A stretch of DNA of 64,000 bases from Cyanophora paradoxa. Its lineage: Eukaryota > Glaucocystophyceae > Cyanophorales > Cyanophoraceae. The stretch lies in contig QPMI01000628.1 in NCBI GenBank assembly GCA_004431415.1, positions 37,847 to 101,846 on the forward strand, read 5' to 3'. Below, piece by piece: positions 32,398-43,130 of the stretch. The notes beneath the pieces were generated by a model that was not told where the DNA came from, did no database searches, and saw only the letters and a program-made list of their open reading frames with translations. Numbering within the stretch: the first letter of the stretch is position 1; every line of letters begins with the position of its first letter. The position numbers were made by a program, and so were the translations under genes.

Positions 32398-32575
32398 GGC
32401 GAAGCCTCTTTCGGGCGAAGCCTCTTCCGTAAATCGATGGTGAACGTGCCCATTTATTTTTTTTCCACTCGAGTCCGATTGGTCCGAGCGTCCAGATTCG
32501 CAACCTCCGCAATGAAGGCGAACGATCGGGCGAAGCCTCTTCGGGCGAAGCCTCTTCAGGCGAAGCCTCTTTCTC
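32398..32575. repeat. Short GGCGAAGCCTCTT reiterations
   Basis: GGCGAAGCCTCTTTCG occurs twice in tandem at about 32,398-32,428 and three times at about 32,526-32,572. They flank the start of the first copy of the 1-kb repeat family. Confidence 0.8.
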
Positions 32576-33665
32576 AGACCCGGTCACCGCCGATGAGAAT
32601 TCCGATCGGATTCGAACCCGAAATTTTTCATCTTCCCTGTAAATAATTTCTTTTTTTTTTTTGGTGAATTACCGGCCACAGCCTCTAGTCTAAATAATTT
32701 CCCTGTCCAGCCTCCTCATGAAAAATTAATAATTTTTCCTCGACACGGACGTGACGCTTCCCCCATCACACACAAATGACTCAGCTACCCTAACCCCCAC
32801 AGACCTCTCTAGATCCATTTTTAGCGTCCTGGCTCCCCTAAGACGACCGCTCTCCCGTGGGCGTCCCGCGAAAATCGAATTCCCTCCAGGATCAATTCCG
32901 GTACTTAACCTCCGACAAACGCAGTGCGAGTCAGAAGGTGGGACCCGGTCCCGCCCGGTCCCGCGACGAAATCGCGCCAGGGACGCCCCAGAACGATACA
33001 GAATGACGCGCGAGGGCGAGCGCATCGCCGCAAGCTCGATTTCGGGCGCCCTCGACGCTCCAGTGCGAAGAGTCGGCCGAAAATTTGATCCAGCCGGTCC
33101 GGCCCAGTCCCGCGACGCGCGCGATCGATGCGTACTGGCGCGCATAGACATAGCAGCGCCTGCACACCCCCGAAATCCGCTTTTCGGAGCCGGAATAGCG
33201 CAGGAAGGTACCCGACGGCAAAAATTCGATCCTGCACGGGCCCGGAGATCTTTCCGCGCGCCCACGCCGCGGCGCATGCGCGCATCAATCGCATATGCAT
33301 TTGAGATGTAGAAGAAGACTTCCGCACGCTTTATAGCTGCGCCGGGCCGCGAGGACCCAGCCGACCCCGAAAATTCGATCCTGGACAGATCTGAACATCT
33401 TTCCGCGCGCCCTCGCATCGTCACGCGAGCGCATCGCTACAATATGCATTTGATATCGTTTTAAAGCTTTCCGCGAGCTCTGCGGGCGCGACAGCGCACG
33501 ACAACCCAGCCGACGCCAAAAATTCGATCCTGGCCACGCCTGCACATCTTTCCGCGCGCCCTCGCCTCCGCAGCCCTGCACATTGATACTATATGCATTC
33601 GACGTTCTGTTTAAGCGATTCGCAAGCTCTGCGCATGCGCCTGGCTGCGAGAACCTCGCCCCTCC
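32427..33665. repeat. 1-kb dispersed repeat family, copy A
   Basis: Begins CCGTAAATCGATGGTGAACG, continues with a T run and CCACTCGAGTCCGATTGG, then GACGACCGCTCTCCCGTGGG (32,841). It contains nested sub-repeats of about 150 bases, each with AAATTCGATCCTG...CATCTTTCCGCGCGCC. It ends near GCGCCTGGCTGCGAGAACCT. No protein domain recognised in the minus-strand open frames. Confidence 0.85.
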
Positions 33666-33989
33666 CGGGCCTCCCCCCCAACAATATATTAATAATACTA
33701 AATTAATCCGGTTCGACTCCTCCCCTAGCGTTACCGGTTCAACTCCTCCCCTAGTTAATAATATATTCCCTCTCCTCATTACATTGCTCCCTGGCCAGCG
33801 AGCTCTCCATCGAGCTGGCTATAGCGGGCCAGCCCATTGCCGCAGTACCACGGTGCCAAGCCGGCGAAACCCGGCCATGCAGCTGGGCGCGCGCCGGCGG
33901 GGCTGCACCTGGCCGCCTACTGTGACAGCCGCGCGGGCGTCCGCGAGGCTTCGCCGTACTTAGTGCTCCGCAGGAGCACGGATCTAATC

Positions 33990-34975
33990 CGTAAGTTGAT
34001 GGTGACCGCCCGAAATTATTTTTTTTCCACTCGAATCCGATTGGTCCGAGCGTCCAGGTTCGCAACCTCCGCAATGAAGGCGAACGGTCTCCGACGTGAC
34101 ATAGACGTGACTCGTTTACATTGATCTATTTTCGCACTCATAGCTCCCCTAGAATTTACCCAAGACGACCGCTCTTCCGTGGGCATCGCGCGAAAATCAA
34201 TTTCCCTCCAGGATCAATTCCGGTATTTATACCCCGGCTCGATCGCGAAACTCCAAAAAGTGGGACCCGGTCCCGCGACGAAAGCGCGCCAGGGACGCCC
34301 CAGAGCGGTCAGAATGACAGCCAAGAGCGCGCGCATTGCGGCAAGCTCGATTTCGGCCGCCGCCGACGCTCCAGTCCAGAGACTCGGCCGAAATTTTGAT
34401 CCAGCCGGTTCCAGCCGGTCCCCCGACGCGCGCATGCGATGCGTACTGGCGCGCATAGACATAGCACGGCCTGCGCACTCCAGATATCCGCTTTTCGAAG
34501 CCGGAACAGTGCAGGAAGGTACCCGACAGCAAAAATTCGATCCTGCACAGGCCCGGGCAACTTTCCGCGCGCCGACGCCGCGGCGCATGCGCGCATCAAT
34601 AGTACATGCATTTGAGATGTAGAACATGCATTTTAAATGCTTAACAGATGCGCCGGGCCGCGAGGACCCAGCCGACCCCGAAAATTCGATCCTGGACGGA
34701 CCTGCACATCTTTCCGCGCGCCCTCGCGTCCTCACCCACGCCCATCGCTAGAGTATTCATTTGAGATCTAAACGGAGCCTTCCACAAGCTCCGCGCGCGC
34801 CAAAGAGCACGAGAACCCAGCCGACGCCAAATTTTCGATCCTGGACAGGCCTGCACATATTTCCGCGCGCCCTCGCCTCCGCAGCCCTGCACATCGATCC
34901 TGTATGCATTCGAGACTCTGTTTAAGCGATTCGCAAGCTCTGCGCATGCGCCTGGCCGCGAGAACCTCGCCCGTC
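33990..34975. repeat. 1-kb dispersed repeat family, copy B
   Basis: Starts CCGTAAGTTGATGGTGACC, aligns with copy A through CCACTCGAATCCGATTGG, the GACGACCGCTCTTCCGTGGG block (34,162) and the nested TTCGATCCTG sub-repeats, and ends GCGCCTGGCCGCGAGAACCT. Confidence 0.85.
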
Positions 34976-35354
34976 CCCTCAACAATCTCCTCTCAATTCC
35001 CTCAGGGCCTCGAGCTCAACTACGTATACAGCTAGCTGATTGGCGGCACCACTCCTCCCCTCATTATATTCTCTCTCATGATCAGCTGCAGCGATTCTCC
35101 TAATTACAAAATTATATTCTCTCCCGACGTACAACTCCGATCCTCTCAGGACAACGTTAACTTCGAATTCTCCCATAATTATATCCCTCTCAGCAGCCCT
35201 CGCCTCCCCTCTCCTTGCCCCACCGACCCAGCAACAGCCACGACGGGCCGCGATGATTAAGGGGGGCGCGAAGGGGGCTGCAGAGGCTTCGCCCGATGTT
35301 TGGGACCCGCAGGGGCCCAGGGCTTGTTTGGGACCCGCAGGGGCCCAGGGCTTG

Positions 35355-36065
35355 TCCGTAAATCGATGGTGAACGTGCCCATTTATTTTTTTTCCACTCG
35401 AGTCCGATTGGTCCGAGCGTCCAGATTCGCAACCTCCGCAATGAAGGCGAACGATCTCCGACGTCAGTCAGACGTTACACGTACTCGACTGATTTATTTT
35501 TGGGCTCGAGGCTCCCCTAAGACGATCGCTCTCCCGTGGCCGTCGTGCGAAATTCGAATTTCCCTCTTGGATCAATTCCGGTATTTATACCCCGGTTCGA
35601 TCGCGAAACCCCAAAAAGTGGGACCCGGTCCCGCCCGGTCCCGCGACGAAACCGCGCCAGGCCTAGGGACGACCCAGAGCGGTCAGGATGACAACCACCA
35701 GCGCGCGCATCGCTGCAAGCTCGATTTCGGCCGCCCTCGACGCTCCAGTCCAAAGAGTCGGTCGAAATTTTGATCCAGCCGGTTCCGGCCGGCCCCCCGA
35801 CGCGCGCATTCGATGCGTACTCACGCGCATAGACATAGCACGGCCTGCGCAAACCAGATATCCGCTTTTCGGAGCCGGAACAGTGCAGGAAGGTGCCCGA
35901 TAGCAAAAAATCGATCCTGAACAGACCCAGACATCTTTCCGCGTGCCCATGCCGCGGCGCATGCGCGGAGCAATAGTATAAGCATTCGAGATGTAGGAGA
36001 AGCCTTCCGCGCGCTTTGCAGATGCGCGCGACCGCGAGCACTCAGCCGATCCAGAAATTTGATCC
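35355..36065. repeat. 1-kb dispersed repeat family, copy C (truncated)
   Basis: Starts CCGTAAATCGATGGTGAACG and follows copies A and B to about 36,065, where a C run (36,073-36,092) replaces the remaining sub-repeats. It is preceded by two tandem copies of TTTGGGACCCGCAGGGGCCC (35,299-35,354). Confidence 0.85.
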
Positions 36066-36544
36066 AGACCATGCCCCCCCCCCCCCCCCCCCCTTGAAGC
36101 GAAAAAAATGCTGGAAACTGGAGAGCCGCAAGCGCGCACAACGAACGATGGCCGCAAGCACGAACGACAAACAAGCGCGACAAGCCGCACAGCTGCTTCG
36201 AGAAAGATCTAGTGCAAGCTCCCACGCCCATCCGGATCTACCGAAGCCACTCGCGCCTGGCAGCCTCCCGTGCTCCGTCTCTCCGTGAGCACGCGCACGT
36301 TTTCGGCCACACTGCTCATCGCGCAGCTAATGTGCTCGTCGCAGGCCGCCAGGCGATCCTGTAAACGTAGATGACAACGTGACGAGGCCGCAGCACGGCC
36401 GCGGTCGCAAGCACAGTCCGCAGCTGACTCGCATGCTGCATGCGCAGCTTGCTGTGGTCAATCCCTTTCTGTGAGCTCGCTCATGCCTTCGGTTGGCCTG
36501 CTCAACGGTGATCATGAGCTGATGCGTGCTCCGCAGACCGATCC

Positions 36545-37470
36545 CCCCGTCTCTGCGCAGGCCGCCGCGCTCGTCACCCGAAGCGGCCGGCGCCCCCATC
36601 GAGTCGCCGTCCCCGTGAGCCTCCCGGCCCGCCCCCGCCACCTGCGCCCTCGGCTGACTGGCGCCCTCCAGGCCTCCCGTCGTCCCTAGCCTCGTCAGCT
36701 CGCCCGCCCGCCCGCCCCCTCCCGGCCCCCGCCGATCCCCCCGTCTCTGCGCAGGCCGCCGCGCTCGTCAGTCGAAGCGGCCGGCGCCCGCATCAAGTCG
36801 TCGTCACCGTGAGCCTCCCGGCCCGCCCCCGCCCCCGCACCCTCGGCTGACTGGCGCCCTCCAGGCCTCCCGTCGCCCCTAGCCTCGTCAGCTCGCCCCT
36901 CACCCGCCCCCTCCCGGCCCCCGCTGATCTCTCCATCCCTCCGCAGGCCGCTGCGCTCGTCAGCCGAAGTGGCCGGCGCCTCCATCGAGTCGTTTTCCCT
37001 GTGAGCCTCCCGGCCCGCCCCCATCCCCCGCGCCCTCCCGCTCACTCGCGCCCTTCAGGCCTGCCACCGTCCCTAGCGTCGTCAGCTCGCCCGCCCGCCC
37101 TCCCATCCCGCCCCCCGCTGACCCCCCGAGCTCTGCGCAGGCCGCCGCGCTCGTCACTCAAAGCGGCCGGTGCCCGGCGCCTCCATCGAGTCGTTTTCCC
37201 CGTGAGCCTCCCGGCCCGCCCCCGCCCCCCGCGCCCTCGGCTGATTGGCGCCCTCCAGGCCTGCCATCGTCCCTAGCCTCGTCAGCTCGCCCACCCGCCC
37301 TCCCCTTCCGCCCTTCGCTGACCCCCCCCGGCTCTGCGCAGGCCGCCACGCTCGTCAGTCAAAGCGGGCGGCGTCCGGCGCCTCCATCGAGTCGTTGTCG
37401 CCGTGAGCCTCCCGGCCCGTCCCCGCCCCCCGCACTCTCGGCTGACTGGCACCCTCCAGGCCCCCTGTCG
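36545..37470. repeat. 193-bp tandem array, five copies
   Basis: The block GCAGGCCGCCGCGCTCGTCA recurs with GCCGC at 36,561, 36,754, 36,947, 37,141 and 37,342, i.e. periods of 193, 193, 194 and 201. Each unit also contains GTGAGCCTCCCGGCCCGCCC and TGGCGCCCTCCAGGCCTCCC-like segments. Each has a CAG acceptor-like start and GTGAGC donor-like end around a 60-base block, like a reiterated exon. The array ends just before the NTF2 gene. Confidence 0.9.
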
Positions 37471-37491
37471 TCCAGGCAGACCGTTCCCACC

Positions 37492-39931
37492 ATGTCTAGC
37501 TCAGAATCGTCCTCAGCAGAGCCACAAAAGCGAAAGAAAACAGGCAAGCAATTTGCATTCCCGAAACTGGATGGAATTGCAATTGAACCTTTTATCAGGT
37601 TTTCATCCAGACACTGGGAAACAACGAAGCCAATCTCACGCACAATTTCAAGCTGCAAGTCCAGTGCGCACTGTTCATCATCCACGGACTTCACAATCAT
37701 GTCGCTAATTATCCGCATGTGCCTTGCAGCCGGGTGCAGCACCCGGCAAAGAGTATGATACACAATTTCTTCCTTCATCAGCTGCACTGCGAGTGCGCGC
37801 CAGCCGTGCTCGAGCACGTGGTGAATCACCTCAACCAGCAGCACACGGCACACCGCGCAATGCAGGTAAGTGAATCCCGTAACAACAAGCTTAAGGACTC
37901 ATGAAATTTATGTCGGTATCTACAGAGTCAAAAACGACGAGCCATGCCCAGCGGCAGCAAGAATATGCAAAACGAGCAAACGGTACGTCACCGATTCCAT
38001 GAACTCCAATGTTAATGCAGTCTATACAACGTTGAACCTCACAAATCGACAGAGCAAGCACATGCAACAGCTGGAACATCGCCTGGAACCATCGGCTCCA
38101 CACTGACACAGTTGTGGAAGTGGGATCGCTCCGTGGACAAGCTGTGCAGCAACATCGTTACATGCTCCATCACAGCGGCTGTCGTCCAGCACCCGCCAGC
38201 ATCAAAGGAGTCGAGATCGATCGTGCACATTCCTGAACCGCTGCTCCAGTCGTCGACAGAGATGCGAACCGACGGGGATGCAGCGACTCTGGCATTCATC
38301 CGAACATACTATGAGATCCTGCAGACGCAGCCGCGGCAAATGTTCCGCTTCTACAACCCTGAGAGCGTCCACCTTTGGATCACAGACGAAACGACCCCAA
38401 TGCCACAGGCTGCCATCGGGATCACGGTGCAAATTTCCATGCATGGAACCGAGACGGCGAAACTGACCTGTCTGCAGAGCATTGAGCAGCGCATCGCCGA
38501 CCTCATGCTGCATAGGGTCATCATCAATATTGCGGCCATCACGGTCCACAGCATTGGGAACAATTACATCCTTGGAACGATCTCTGGCACCATGTCCCCA
38601 ACGGCCGATGCCCCTGTGCGCGGATTTGTCCAGAGCCTTACGCTGGCGCCCATCCACGGCGGCATGTACATCGCGTCCGATGTCCTCATGTTCCTTCCCA
38701 TCGAGTTAGCATGGCCAGATGTGTCAGGTGTGTATTCGAGAATTCCAGGCTCAGTGTTTGTTCAATTGCAACTGAATTAATGATTTTGCTCGCAGACCTG
38801 TCTACATTGTTTCCGGCGGCGCACCCCACATCGGCTGCAAACCAACACATCCTCTCCAGTATCCTCCACGGCAATTGACAAAACAAGGCAATCGGCCGTT
38901 CATTCGAACAGCTCCACTTGACCAGTGGTGGACAACGTGTGTCCATCACGCACGTTGCCAGCATGCCATCCCCTCAAGGCGGCGCTTCCATCACTGCAAT
39001 CGGACTGCAGAGGCACAGAAATGGAGCCTGCGTGCCTTTCGCTGTGAACTGGCATCTGCATCTCAACGTCTTCACTGGCCACTTCTTCGTCGATGATGTC
39101 CAGCTCCACTTCTGGCCCATGCTTCATGACTGTTCACAAACACACCCCTACCGATGGCCGTCACTTGCAAGCCTTCCACCACCAGTCAAACCAGCTTCGC
39201 ACGCCCAGACTCCACACGCTGCCATTGTCAATGCCCAGCACATGCAAGAGAGGTGGCCGGCAATAGGTGACACCGTCACCATTGGCTCGAAATCAGCAAA
39301 CAGCACTCCACAATCGAGTGCATGGTGTACGATCACAGTTAACAATGTCCGGATCCGCCCTGTGACGGAGGATATGCATGATGAAACACGCTTCGTCCCT
39401 GCAACCATTCGTGGCACTCCTGCTGGTCGTCCCCAGCACAAGCTACCTGATTATCACCGCTGGTTTGGAACAATCCCAGTCTCCGTCACAACGACGGTGT
39501 GCAACTGTGACGATCATATGGCGCTCCGTAGAGAGCACCATCCAGCACCGACTAAAAAGCTGAAGGAGAAGCAAGCGTCAAACATAGATTTCGAATCTCG
39601 GCGCACCGGAAAGGCTGACCGGCAGCAAGTCCTACGCCAGCATGCACCTCCCGAGAAGAAGGATGCCGAGGTCGACCGCGTTCGCAACCTCCGTCGAAAT
39701 CCAGATACAGCCTGGAAGCGCCGCGAGGAGAAGCGCCAGGCGCGCCTGGAGCGCAAACGGGAGGAGATCGAGAAGATGGCGCTCGAGTGGGGCTTCCGCT
39801 ACGACCACCCAAAGGAGCTCCTGCGTGACGTGGAGATCGAGATGGCTCGCGCGGCCCCCGAGAAGAAGCCCTTCTTTGAGGCTCTCCGCGACAGCGTCCT
39901 TCAGTACATTCACAGTGCGCCAACTCTGTGA
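37492..39931 (+). CDS. NTF2-like domain protein, intron-containing
   Basis: Codon composition is less GC-rich than the flanking host genes. The likely start ATG at 37,492 has a good context (CACCATGTC) and opens MSSSESSSAEPQKRKKT. A clear exon ends HLNQQHTAHRAMQ at GTAAGT (37,867). A short exon (SKTTSHAQRQQEYAKRAN) and a long exon (about 38,052-38,730) follow in phase. The long exon contains FIRTYYEILQTQPRQMFRFY and later DAPVRGFVQSLTLAPIHGGM with ASDVLMFL, the start and end signatures of an NTF2 domain as in the RNA-binding G3BP family and mRNA exporters. After a GT-AG intron at about 38,731-38,795, a block with FAVNWHLHLNVFTGHFFVDD looks like the end of a second NTF2-like fold. The C-terminal part (39,500-39,931) is charged and helical, ending YIHSAPTL and TGA. 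No RRM seen. The joining of the first exon and the frame at 38,870-38,920 are unresolved. Confidence 0.5.
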
Positions 39932-39974
39932 CAGGAATTCAATGCGCATTGGCTCATGCACGCATACGGCAGCT

Positions 39975-40757
39975 ATGTACCAGCCCATCTTCACGTGCGA
40001 CTGCTGCTCGATCCGCGACTACGTTGATGAGCTGTACACCGTTGACAGAGAGGACTCCTACACGCTCGCGATGCATGGCATCACCCAGGAACACGTCGAT
40101 CGAATCGCCAAGGACCCTGAGAACGTCGGCCGCCATCCACGCCTCTGCTCTGCCTGTCACCATTTCCGCGCGAACCCCGAGCAGGGGAAGCCCATCTGTC
40201 CCCTTTCGCGCCAGGTGCCCATTGTCAGACGAGCGCATCCTGCCATCGGGGCTGATGTGCATCTCTTTCCGCAGAACGGGGTCCACCCCACCCCTCCGTC
40301 GCAGAAGCTCGCCGACCTGGCCCGGGAGCTCACGCTACCCGAGTCCCTCGCCGTCCGGACCGTCGTGCCGTTCGTCCCGCTCTGCAGCTCGCCCGGCAGC
40401 GCCCAGGAGGCCGCTCGGGCCACCGGCCACCGAAGTTCGCCTGCAAAATTCGAAAGTTCGCCTCAAAAAATGCGGCTCGAGCTCTCGAGTCTCGAGCTCC
40501 CGGGTAGGGGACTGGCCATGGCCAATGGCCATGGCCGACGTGGCCGTCGGTTCTCAGAGCTTGCACCGGGGTCCGGGGAGTCGGCGGGGACCGGGGCTGG
40601 CCGAAAATCTCAAGTCCTTTCACCGGGGCTGGCCCCAGCGGCTAGGCGACTCCAAAATCTCGGCTGGCTTGGCAGCGGCTTGCCAGTTACTGTGGTGCCA
40701 GTGCACGCGTGTGGCCAACGCTGCTTGCATGGTCTGGCTTGGTGCAGCTCGCGCTGA
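39975..40757 (+). CDS. Protein with cysteine/histidine zinc motifs, unknown family
   Basis: ATG at 39,975 opens MYQPIFTCDCCSIRDYVDEL, then RLCSACHHFRANPEQGKPIC, i.e. CxxC and CxxCHH...C groupings that could bind zinc, followed by PLSRQVPIVRRAHPAIGADV. Protein-like character is good to about 40,430; beyond that the frame runs to 40,757 through low-complexity sequence, so the real end may be earlier, at a splice. It lies 44 bases after the NTF2 gene stop on the same strand and could instead be its continuation after frame change. I do not recognise the family. Confidence 0.4.
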   Translation: MYQPIFTCDCCSIRDYVDELYTVDREDSYTLAMHGITQEHVDRIAKDPENVGRHPRLCSACHHFRANPEQGKPICPLSRQVPIVRRAHPAIGADVHLFPQNGVHPTPPSQKLADLARELTLPESLAVRTVVPFVPLCSSPGSAQEAARATGHRSSPAKFESSPQKMRLELSSLELPGRGLAMANGHGRRGRRFSELAPGSGESAGTGAGRKSQVLSPGLAPAARRLQNLGWLGSGLPVTVVPVHACGQRCLHGLAWCSSR

Positions 40758-41773
40758 CTTCACCTATTCTTCGTTCGTTGGCTCGATTGCGAGCGCGTGG
40801 CTTGCTGACTTGGGAGGCAAGCCGGGGAAAAGCCGGCGAAACCCCTGGGCTGGCAACTTGTGGCATGCGCAAGCCGAGCTTTCGGCCGCCTAGACCAAGT
40901 GCAGGCGCCCCCCGCCCAAATTGGCCGGCTAGCTAGCCGGCTTGGCCGCCGGCTCTCGACTCAGGCCGAAAACCGGATAAGCTCGAGACGGTACTTTCTC
41001 AAGTCCCTCAATGCAAAAGACCTCTGGTACTTGTTAACGACCGAAGAGGCCATGACTTGTTAACGACCGAAGGGGCCAACGACCGAAGCCAGAATTATTC
41101 GAGTCCCAAGTCGAGTCCCAGCCAAGTCGAATTGTGGGGACCGACTTTTTTTCGCGAGCTGTGTAAGCAGTGAACAGTAGAACCTCTGGTCTCTTCTTCG
41201 CTTCGCTCAGAATTGAGACCAGAGGTTGAAAGACCCGAACACTCAAGTCCCGAGTTCGGAAAGAGACTTGGATAACCACCGAATCGGCCGGTATCCGGTT
41301 TTCGGCCTCACGGATTGGCTCCGAGTAGGATCGGCGGAAGCTCCCCATGCATGCAGCCTGCAGGCTGCAGCGCTAGCGCGCCGCCGGGCGGGCCGGCCCG
41401 GGCCGGGCGGCCCGGGCCCCGCCCGGATCCCGGACAGGAAAATAATTAGTACTTCGCGATTTTGGTCATTTTAGTGGGCGGGAAATATTTGGTAGGTCCG
41501 GCCAAACCGCTCCCTAGCTAGGGGGCGTCATCGGAGGCCCCCCCCCCGCCCCCCTTTTTTTGCAAAAGTGGACGTCGCATTGATACAACACGGCACATGT
41601 ATCAATGTTCTACGTGACGTGCCCTTCCGACCGGTCAACTGTCTAGCCGAAGGTGCTAGCTAGGTGCCGGCCATGGTTCGCTCAATATGGGCCCCCCCCG
41701 CCCCCCCCGCGCCCCCGCCGCTGCAGATCGCTGCTGCCAATGTTACGTTACTGTACAAGTCGAGAAACCTCTA

Positions 41774-41774
41774 G

Positions 41775-41818
<44 letters not shown>
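41774..41818. repeat. (TA)n microsatellite
   Basis: About 45 bases of alternating TA, bounded by CTAGC on the left and AGCCCTAGC on the right. Confidence 0.95.
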
Positions 41819-41820
<2 letters not shown>

Positions 41821-42186
41821 CCCTAGCTGCTCGCGCTCAGATCTCCTCGGGGTTCCAACACGGTGTGCACGTGGCTGCTCGACTGGCCGGCCTTTCATTG
41901 CTGGAGCTCGGCGGCGACGCCTGGCGCTTAGCTACACCGTAGCCTACACGCTTGGGCGGCATGCTTTCCCGCGCTAAAGGCCTTTTCGAACGGTACCCCC
42001 TCCCCACCTCTTTGGTGAGCTACCGATAAAACTTTGTTACTTCGCTCAAAACTTTTTAGTACTATAAATATGCAGCCCTGGCCTGCCAGCCCACTAAATA
42101 TTTCTGGTTCTCCAGTACCGTCGGGCACTAAATTACCGCGGCATAAATTACCGCGTTTTAAAACCCGGCCCGCGATAGAGCAAAAT

Positions 42187-42358
42187 ACCGCGGTACCAAA
42201 TTACCGCGTTTTACAAATTTGCATGGATGAGGCTTGTATGGGGCGGTAATGTTGGAGGGGTACTGAATGGGGCGACTTCTCAGCAGGTAATTACCGCGGT
42301 ACCAAATTACCGCGTTTTAACAAACTTTTGGCGCGGTAATTTGGTACCGCGGTAATTA
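42187..42358. repeat. CCGCGG-rich repeats with a perfect 27-bp hairpin
   Basis: ACCGCGGTACCAAATTACCG occurs at 42,187 and 42,293, and a related piece at 42,127. The right end forms a perfect inverted repeat: 42,288-42,314 (TAATTACCGCGGTACC...) pairs with 42,332-42,358, separated by 17 bases. It resembles a foldback end or a small inverted-repeat element. No open frame is associated. Confidence 0.9.
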
Positions 42359-43130
42359 AGTGGGCGCGGTGTTTGAATGTTCCACGTTACTACCGGTATT
42401 ATGGGCGGTATACGTATACGTAGTACTACGTTATCGCGGCGCCGCGACGGCGCCGGCGGCCCGTCGCCTCCGTCGGGGCCCGAGCGCGCGGCGTACCCTA
42501 TTTTCCGCTGAAGCGGCGGCGGGACTGCCGGCAGTTTGATCAGCCCGGGCGGCCGGGCCCCGGTGGCAACACCGGCAAGTTACACTCAGAGTCAGTGACT
42601 GCCTAGTCAGTGCCAACTCAGTGCCAAGTTGCCGAGTTGCGCAGAACAGCACAGCGCGTCCACGTGGGAGCGGGCATCATCGGGGCATGCGCAGGAGCTA
42701 TCGTCCCGCTTCCTCGCCTGCCTAATTGTACAACTGGCAGCTGCAGGGCTCCCGAGACGCTCTCATCAGACGTCGACGGGCGGCGAGCTGGTACAGAACT
42801 GCAAGCTCGGTTTCGTTCCCTTCAGTGCAGCTGATCATGATGGCCCCGGGCATGCGACTGCGCAGGTCCCACCGCCCGCGCGCGCCCCACTCGGCCAGCT
42901 AAGCTGATCGCCAGCCAGTCGCGGCTGCCGGCGCCGTGCGGCAGCATCAGCCCGGCGGGGCCGGCCGCGGCCGCGACGTTAGGATTAATATTAGTACCAG
43001 TCCGACGGCCGCGGTCATCATACCGCCAGCCCCGGCTGGAAGCCTGGAATGCGGGCGCGTATACGAGCCTACGTAGCGCGCCGCGGCCGGGCGCGGCGAT
43101 GAGTCTCGAACGGCCAGCTGCTGAGCGCCG

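Larger units (their letters stand above)
40758..43130. other. Non-coding, repeat-bearing region
   Basis: No supported gene. It contains short reiterations of AACGACCGAAG.GGCC (41,036-41,090), an inverted pair around the T/C-rich patch near 41,545, a TA dinucleotide run and the CCGCGG hairpin cluster described separately. Confidence 0.5.

Noticed and set aside
32726-34735. Long minus-strand frames in the 1-kb repeats
   Set aside because: Frames differ between copies, contain Cys/Arg-rich text with no domain, and are not conserved in frame across copies A, B and C.
36545-37470. CRISPR-like array
   Set aside because: Units are nearly 200 bases with no short repeat/variable spacer structure, and the genome is eukaryotic.
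37359-37853. 164-codon minus-strand frame with hydrophobic pattern
   Set aside because: It lies opposite a plus-strand exon with a perfect GTAAGT donor and in-phase continuation into the NTF2 gene, and it runs into the 193-bp array.
41774-41818. Replication origin or promoter at the TA run
   Set aside because: A plain dinucleotide microsatellite with no adjacent gene start or other signal.
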